Source: Acidobacteriaceae bacterium (GTDB lineage: Bacteria; Acidobacteriota; Terriglobia; Terriglobales; Acidobacteriaceae). From it: a stretch of 64,000 nt of DNA. The DNA is taken from positions 55,449 to 119,448 of the forward strand of contig JASHTS010000112.1 in assembly GCA_030040425.1 (NCBI GenBank). The letters are read 5' to 3'. The notes beneath the pieces are model-generated. The model saw only the letters and a list, made by a program, of their open reading frames with translations, was not told where the DNA came from and searched no databases. Of the stretch, positions 58,950 to 64,000 are shown piece after piece (position 1 is the first letter of the stretch; each line of letters starts with the position of its first letter). Made by a program: the position numbers and the translations under genes.

Positions 58950-61400
58950 ATGGCGTTGAAGATCCGATTCGCGATGCCCGGGGGCAAGCATCCGGTGCTG
59001 ACGCTGGTTGCGCTTTGTGCAGCAGCGGCGTTCGCCCTCTGCGTGCTGGTGGGCTTCACGATCTTCGGCTATTACTACGTGAAGTATCACTCGATTGTGG
59101 ATGCGCGTTTGAGCCAGCCCATCTTTGCCGATACGGCAAAGATTTACGCGGCGCCGCGCGAGGTGCGCCCGGGGCAGAAGATTTCCGTGCGGCTGATCGC
59201 CAACGAGCTGCGCGAGGCGGGCTACACCACCGATGGCGCGGCGCAGCCTTCACCGCTGGGAACCTTCACCCAGAGCGCGCAGCAGATCACGGTGCATCCG
59301 GGGCCCGAGTCTTATCACGCGCCGGACAGCGCGACCATCCACGTGGACCAGGGTGAAGTGGACTCGATCGAAGATGAGCACGGGCAGGAGCTGGCCAGCT
59401 ACGAGCTGGAGCCGTTGCTGATTACGGGCCTGAGTGAAAGCCAGAACCGCATCAAGCGGCGGCTGCTTACCTACGACGAGATTCCCGCGAACCTGGTGAA
59501 CGCGGTGGTGGCCATCGAGGATCGGCGCTTTTTTGAGCACAGCGGCGTGGACTACTATCGCATCCTCGGCGCGCTGCGCAACGATTTGACGCCGGGACAC
59601 CGGTTTGTGGAAGGCGGATCGACGCTGACCATGCAGCTGGCGCGGGGATTTTTCCTCTCGCCGGAACGCAAGTTGATGCGCAAGGTGGCGGAGATTGCCA
59701 TCACCTTTCAACTGGAGCACCGCTTCACCAAGAAGCAGATCTTCCAGATGTACGCGAACGAAATCAACCTGGGGCAGCGGGGCAGTTTCTCGATTGACGG
59801 CTTCGGTGAGGCGGCGCAGGCGTATTTCGGCAAAGATGTGCGGCAACTGAACCTGGCCGAGTGCGCGCTGCTCGCCGGGATGATCCAGAGTCCCAACCGG
59901 CTGAACCCCTTCCGGCATCCGGATCGCGCCATTGAGCGGCGCAACCTGGTGCTCGATGCGATGGTGGAGACGGGCGCGATCACCAAGGAACAGTCGGAGG
60001 CGGCCAAGGCGGAGCCGCTGCATCTGGCGCCGGCCAGCGTGGATGCGAGCGAGGCGCCGTATTTCGTAGACCTGGTGCGCGACCAGCTGGTGCAGAGGCT
60101 GGGCGACCGGGACTTTAACCGCGAGGGGCTGCGGATATACACCACGCTCGATCCCGATCTGCAGCGCATTGCCACCGAAGCGGTCGATTCCACCATGCCG
60201 CAGGTCGATAAGCTGATTGACCGCATCCATGCGCGCGACCGCAAGCTGGGCAAGCCCTATGTCTATCCGCAGGTGGCGCTGGTGGCGCTCAATCCGCATA
60301 CCGGCCAGGTGCTGGCGCTGGTGGGCGGGCGCAGCTACGGAGAATCGCAATTGGACCACGCGGTTTCGATGCGGCCTACGGGTTCTACGTTCAAGCCGTT
60401 TGTGTACGCCGCTGCCTTCCAGACGGCGGTGGAAGGCGTCATGCTGCCCGGGCAAACGAAGCTCTTCTCCCCGGTAACGATGATCAACGATGCGCAGCAG
60501 ACCTATGGCGAGGGCACACCGAACGAGTACACGCCGCACAACTTCCAGGGCGAGTACTACGGAGACGTGACGGCGCGCTACGCGCTGATGCGCTCTGACA
60601 ACAATGCCACCATCAGCCTGGCCAGCATGGTGGGCTTCGACCAGGTGGCCGCGCTGGGGCGCGATGCCGGCATCAAGAGCGCGCGCGGCACGCCCTCGGT
60701 GGCCATCGGCGCCTATGCCGCGACGCCGCTCGATGTTGCGGGCGCGTACACGGTGTTCGCCAACGGCGGAGTGCATCTCGATCCGTGGATGCTGGCCAGC
60801 GTGCGCACGCCCATGGGCGACGTGGTGACGGATTACACGCCGACCTCGCGGCAGGTGCTCGATCCGCGCGTGGCTTACCTGACCACAAGCATGATGGAAG
60901 ACGTGTTGCGTGGCAACGGTCCCGATGGCTGCAAGGTTGGGGACCGCGACCTCTGCGGAACCGGCGCCGGCGTGCGCGATATGGGCTTTGAGGCGCCGGC
61001 CGCAGGCAAAACGGGCACGGATCACGACGCGTGGTTTGCCGGCTTCACCAGCAACCTGATCTGCGTGGTGTGGATAGGCAACGACGACTATACCCCGCTT
61101 GATCCGGAGAACCGCGGCCGCATCCAGGGTGCGCAGGCGGCGGCGCCCATCTGGGCGGCTTTCATGCGGCAGGCTGTCCAGCTTCCGCAGTACTCAGACA
61201 CGCACGAATTCACTCCGCCCGACGGCGTGCAGGTGGAACAGATCGACAAGGTCACGAATCTGCTCAGCGACAACGCTTGCCCCGACGCCTACAGCGCGGC
61301 ATTTCTGGCCGGCACCGGGCCCACGGACACATGCGATCACCCCGCCGATCACCGCAACATCCTGCAAAAGATCTTCGGGCTGGGCAAGAGCGGCTTTTAG
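58950..61400 (+). CDS. Class A penicillin-binding protein (PBP1A/1B-type transglycosylase/transpeptidase)
   Basis: VAIEDRRFFEHSGVDYYRILGALRNDL...EGGSTLTMQLARGFFLSPERKLMRKVAEI; transpeptidase SMRPTGSTFKPFVYAAA; SDN; AAGKTGTDHDAWFAGF. Confidence 0.96.
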   Translation: MALKIRFAMPGGKHPVLTLVALCAAAAFALCVLVGFTIFGYYYVKYHSIVDARLSQPIFADTAKIYAAPREVRPGQKISVRLIANELREAGYTTDGAAQPSPLGTFTQSAQQITVHPGPESYHAPDSATIHVDQGEVDSIEDEHGQELASYELEPLLITGLSESQNRIKRRLLTYDEIPANLVNAVVAIEDRRFFEHSGVDYYRILGALRNDLTPGHRFVEGGSTLTMQLARGFFLSPERKLMRKVAEIAITFQLEHRFTKKQIFQMYANEINLGQRGSFSIDGFGEAAQAYFGKDVRQLNLAECALLAGMIQSPNRLNPFRHPDRAIERRNLVLDAMVETGAITKEQSEAAKAEPLHLAPASVDASEAPYFVDLVRDQLVQRLGDRDFNREGLRIYTTLDPDLQRIATEAVDSTMPQVDKLIDRIHARDRKLGKPYVYPQVALVALNPHTGQVLALVGGRSYGESQLDHAVSMRPTGSTFKPFVYAAAFQTAVEGVMLPGQTKLFSPVTMINDAQQTYGEGTPNEYTPHNFQGEYYGDVTARYALMRSDNNATISLASMVGFDQVAALGRDAGIKSARGTPSVAIGAYAATPLDVAGAYTVFANGGVHLDPWMLASVRTPMGDVVTDYTPTSRQVLDPRVAYLTTSMMEDVLRGNGPDGCKVGDRDLCGTGAGVRDMGFEAPAAGKTGTDHDAWFAGFTSNLICVVWIGNDDYTPLDPENRGRIQGAQAAAPIWAAFMRQAVQLPQYSDTHEFTPPDGVQVEQIDKVTNLLSDNACPDAYSAAFLAGTGPTDTCDHPADHRNILQKIFGLGKSGF

Positions 61401-61471
61401 TTCGAGCTGAGAAGCAAGCAGCTTCAATTCGTACTTTCCCACGGCTCGAAGTGAATCCAAGAACTCACGAG

Positions 61472-62329
61472 TTATCCATCCACATCCACGTCGCCGGGCA
61501 TAAGCTGGCAGCGCGGGCACCAGAAGGTGACGCGCGCGTCTGCACCCTGCAGACGGCGGCGCACCGGTTCACCGCAGCGGCGGCAGGGCTCGCCGTGACG
61601 GCCGTAGACCCAGAGGCTTTCGCGCGGGTCCGAAGCATGGGTCGTCCGGCGCTGCAGGCCGCGGTACGTGACGATGAGATTGCCGGAGTCTTCAAGGACG
61701 TTCGCGGCGACGAGCTTCTGCGCGGCGGCGACGATCGCGTGAATCTGCGCGGGCGCGAGCGACGCCACCGGCGCGAAAGGATGAACGCCGGTGACGAAGC
61801 ATATCTCCGATTTGAAGACGTTGCCCACGCCGGCGACGACTTTCTGATCGAGAAGTACATCGCCGATGGCCTCGCCCGCACGGGCGACGACGCGGCCGAC
61901 GGCTTCTTCGGCGTCGAACTGCGCGCTTAAGACGTCGGTGTCCGGCTGCGGAATGCGCCGGTCGCGGGCGAGCGACTGCGCGGTGTGCATCTCGGCTACA
62001 GGCACTTTGAAGCCGACCGCGAGGTAGTTCGCGTTCTCGAGGACGATGCGCATGTAGAAACGCGGCTTCTGCCAGCGCTCGCCGGGCCGATAGATGTGCC
62101 AGCTCCCGTTCATGAGCATGTGCGTGGCCAGGGTGAGGCCGCCGGAGAAATGAATGAGCATCCACTTGCCGCGCGCGTCGACACTGTCGACAAGCTGGCC
62201 GGTGAGCGGGGTTTCATCGTGGAAGCGCGTGAGCGTGGGAAAGACACTATGGAAGCCAGTGATGGGCTTGCCGGCAAGGGCGCGGGAGAGCGAGCGCGCG
62301 GTGCGGAAGATGGTATCGCCTTCGGGCAT
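61472..62329 (-). CDS. Fpg/Nei family DNA glycosylase (endonuclease VIII-like)
   Basis: MPEGDTIFRTARSLSRALAGK (PE catalytic N-terminus); VVAGVGNVFKSEICFVTGVHPF; C-terminal zinc finger CRRCGEPVRRRLQGADARVTFWCPRCQ. Confidence 0.95.
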   Translation of the reverse strand: MPEGDTIFRTARSLSRALAGKPITGFHSVFPTLTRFHDETPLTGQLVDSVDARGKWMLIHFSGGLTLATHMLMNGSWHIYRPGERWQKPRFYMRIVLENANYLAVGFKVPVAEMHTAQSLARDRRIPQPDTDVLSAQFDAEEAVGRVVARAGEAIGDVLLDQKVVAGVGNVFKSEICFVTGVHPFAPVASLAPAQIHAIVAAAQKLVAANVLEDSGNLIVTYRGLQRRTTHASDPRESLWVYGRHGEPCRRCGEPVRRRLQGADARVTFWCPRCQLMPGDVDVDG

Positions 62330-62333
62330 TTTT

Positions 62334-64000
62334 TTACTGCACCTCGGGCCTGTGTGTCTCGCCGTGGGCGAGCGGCAACGGAATGCGTCGAAGGTGCATG
62401 CCGAGGGGGCCGGGATGGAAGCCGGCGTCCATCAAGAAACGTGCCATGAAGTGCGCAGCGACGGGCTGGCCGTTGAGGGTGGTGATGAGCGCGCCCCCGT
62501 AGTTCGATCCTGAATGGCCGCCGCCATGGAGCTGCGCCTGGCCGCGCGTCGACAGGAAATGCGCGAGACCCGCCGCGGTTTGCGCGCGCTCGGGCTCGTC
62601 GGCAGGCAGAAAGACGAGCAGGTTGGGATTGCCGCGGCGCATCCAGGCGACGAGCTGGCCGTTGCGCAGGACGACTTCCGCGTAAGCGGCGCGGGTGAGA
62701 ACACGCGGAGCTGTCTCCGCGTCGTCATCCATTGCGGGCAAGTCGGGCCAGCGCAGCGCGGCGCCGTAGGGGTTGGCGGGGTCGGCGGCGGCGAGGAGAA
62801 CGAACTCGGGTTTCTCTGTGGGCGGATCGGCGCGCAACTGGCGCAGAAGATCGACGGCTGCGGGCAGAGCGAACTGGGTTGCGCCCAGGCCGGCGACGAA
62901 GTAGCCGCGGCGGATGCGGCCGCCCTCCTCGAGGGCCTTGAGCACGCCATAGACGGCGCTGAAGCCGCCGGGGACGTTTTCCGCGGCGACGGACTCGCGC
63001 AGGAGGATGCCGTAACGGCTAAGGAGCTGGAGGGCGAGCGCGTGGCTGCGCTCCGTGGCGCTTGGTTCGCCGGTTCCGCTGAGAGAGGCTGCCGCATGCA
63101 ATGTCGACCAGCGGCCCTGCGCGGTGGGCGGGGTGGTGCGGCGCGAGCGGAAGGATTGAATGTGGGAACGGCGCGGGGCGCGCGCGCTGTCAGGCCGGGT
63201 GATGTAGGCGCGCAGGGCGTGCAGCGAATCATTGGTAATGAGCCCGCGCCAGACCAGGCTCCAGAGCGCGTCGAGTGTTTCGCCGGGATAACCGCCGCCT
63301 GCGGCCTGATGCAGCGAATCGAAAAAGCTGGCGCCGGTGGACGCGAGCACGGCGAGGATTTTTTCTTCGCGCTCGGACAAGGGTTCGATAAGAGGACGCG
63401 CTTGCGCGAGGAGCGGGAGTTTATCCGCGAGGAAGAGAGCGATGCGGCCGTTGTGCTCGCCGATGGGCTCCACGCCTGCCCAGGCCACCTCGCCTGCGGC
63501 GATGAGCGTATCGAGGCCGGCGGGCGTGTAGCCGGCAATGCGCGCGGGCAGGATGGACGACTCGAGCAGCGTGGCGGGGATGGGCGCGCCCTGCAGCGAT
63601 TCGACGGCGTCGAGGAGCGCGTCGAGATTCGGGCCTCCTTGCGCGGGGCCGCGGCGGGGCGAGAGGACGCCCTGCCAATGGGTGAAGAAGCGCGCCAGCG
63701 TGTGCTGCTCCACGGGCTCCACTTCGCGGCGCAGGCGCGCGAGCGATTTGCGGCGGATGAGGCGGAGGATTTCCGCGTCGCACCATTCGCGGTGAAGACC
63801 GCCGGGACGGAAACCGCCTTCGAGCACGCGGCCCTCGGCGGCGAGATGGCGCAGCGCGCTTTCGACCGCGGCGGGATCGAGGGCGAAGCGGTCGGCCGCC
63901 TGGAGCAGCGTGAAGGGACCGTGGGTGCGCGCGTAGCGGCGGACGAGCTCGAGGACGGGATGGGCGACGGGCTCAAGCAGCGCGACGGCGAGGCCGGGCG
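62334..64000 (-). CDS. lhr: Lhr-type DEAD/DEAH helicase, C-terminal portion (5' part beyond window)
   Basis: Lhr C-terminal-like ARFFTHWQGVLSPRRGP...LLDAVESLQGAPIPATLLESSILPARIAGYTPAGLDTLIAAGEVAWAGVE; the same frame stays open upstream of 63827 to the window edge (ELVRRYARTHGPFTLLQAADRFALDPAAVESALRHLAAEGRVLEGGF). Confidence 0.88.
   Translation of the reverse strand, partial: PGLAVALLEPVAHPVLELVRRYARTHGPFTLLQAADRFALDPAAVESALRHLAAEGRVLEGGFRPGGLHREWCDAEILRLIRRKSLARLRREVEPVEQHTLARFFTHWQGVLSPRRGPAQGGPNLDALLDAVESLQGAPIPATLLESSILPARIAGYTPAGLDTLIAAGEVAWAGVEPIGEHNGRIALFLADKLPLLAQARPLIEPLSEREEKILAVLASTGASFFDSLHQAAGGGYPGETLDALWSLVWRGLITNDSLHALRAYITRPDSARAPRRSHIQSFRSRRTTPPTAQGRWSTLHAAASLSGTGEPSATERSHALALQLLSRYGILLRESVAAENVPGGFSAVYGVLKALEEGGRIRRGYFVAGLGATQFALPAAVDLLRQLRADPPTEKPEFVLLAAADPANPYGAALRWPDLPAMDDDAETAPRVLTRAAYAEVVLRNGQLVAWMRRGNPNLLVFLPADEPERAQTAAGLAHFLSTRGQAQLHGGGHSGSNYGGALITTLNGQPVAAHFMARFLMDAGFHPGPLGMHLRRIPLPLAHGETHRPEVQ

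Noticed and set aside
62432-63976. 514-aa minus-strand ORF rich in Ser/Pro/Arg
   Set aside because: Alternate frame of the Lhr gene; low-complexity GC-rich frame translation.
1-64000. CRISPR arrays, prophage, transposases, tRNA/rRNA genes
   Set aside because: No regularly spaced direct repeats, no transposase/integrase/phage motifs in the translations, and no rRNA or convincing tRNA sequence noticed by eye. A tRNAscan-SE/CRISPRCasFinder run would be needed to exclude them fully.

Overview
The 64 kb window is GC-rich and looks like a chromosomal segment from an Acidobacteria/Terriglobia-type bacterium. This is inferred from Oar-like TonB-dependent receptors with carboxypeptidase-regulatory N-termini, CRTAC1 (FG-GAP/ASPIC-UnbV) plus TPR proteins, and wHTH-TM-TPR regulators. 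Roughly 2-43 kb resembles a plant-glycan (fucosylated/xyloglucan-like) utilisation island: 3 TonB receptors, 2 GH31, 2 GH29, an arabinofuranosidase-like enzyme, a secreted esterase, a fucose-isomerase-like protein, a Zn-dehydrogenase, a LacI regulator and a possible transmembrane malectin sensor. Embedded in it is an unusual gene pair at 18.9-21.9 kb: a Cys-rich protein resembling the uracil-DNA-glycosylase superfamily, followed by a divergent nucleoside phosphorylase-like protein behind its own promoter-like sequence and a long leader. From about 43.8 kb there is a giant Ig-repeat lipoprotein, a CadC-like regulator and then housekeeping genes (tlpA-like, kdsD-like, proS, PBP1, a nei/fpg-lhr pair). 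Both edges cut through genes. I saw no rRNA, tRNA, CRISPR array, transposase or phage genes. All assignments come from reading the supplied translations and DNA; no database search was run.
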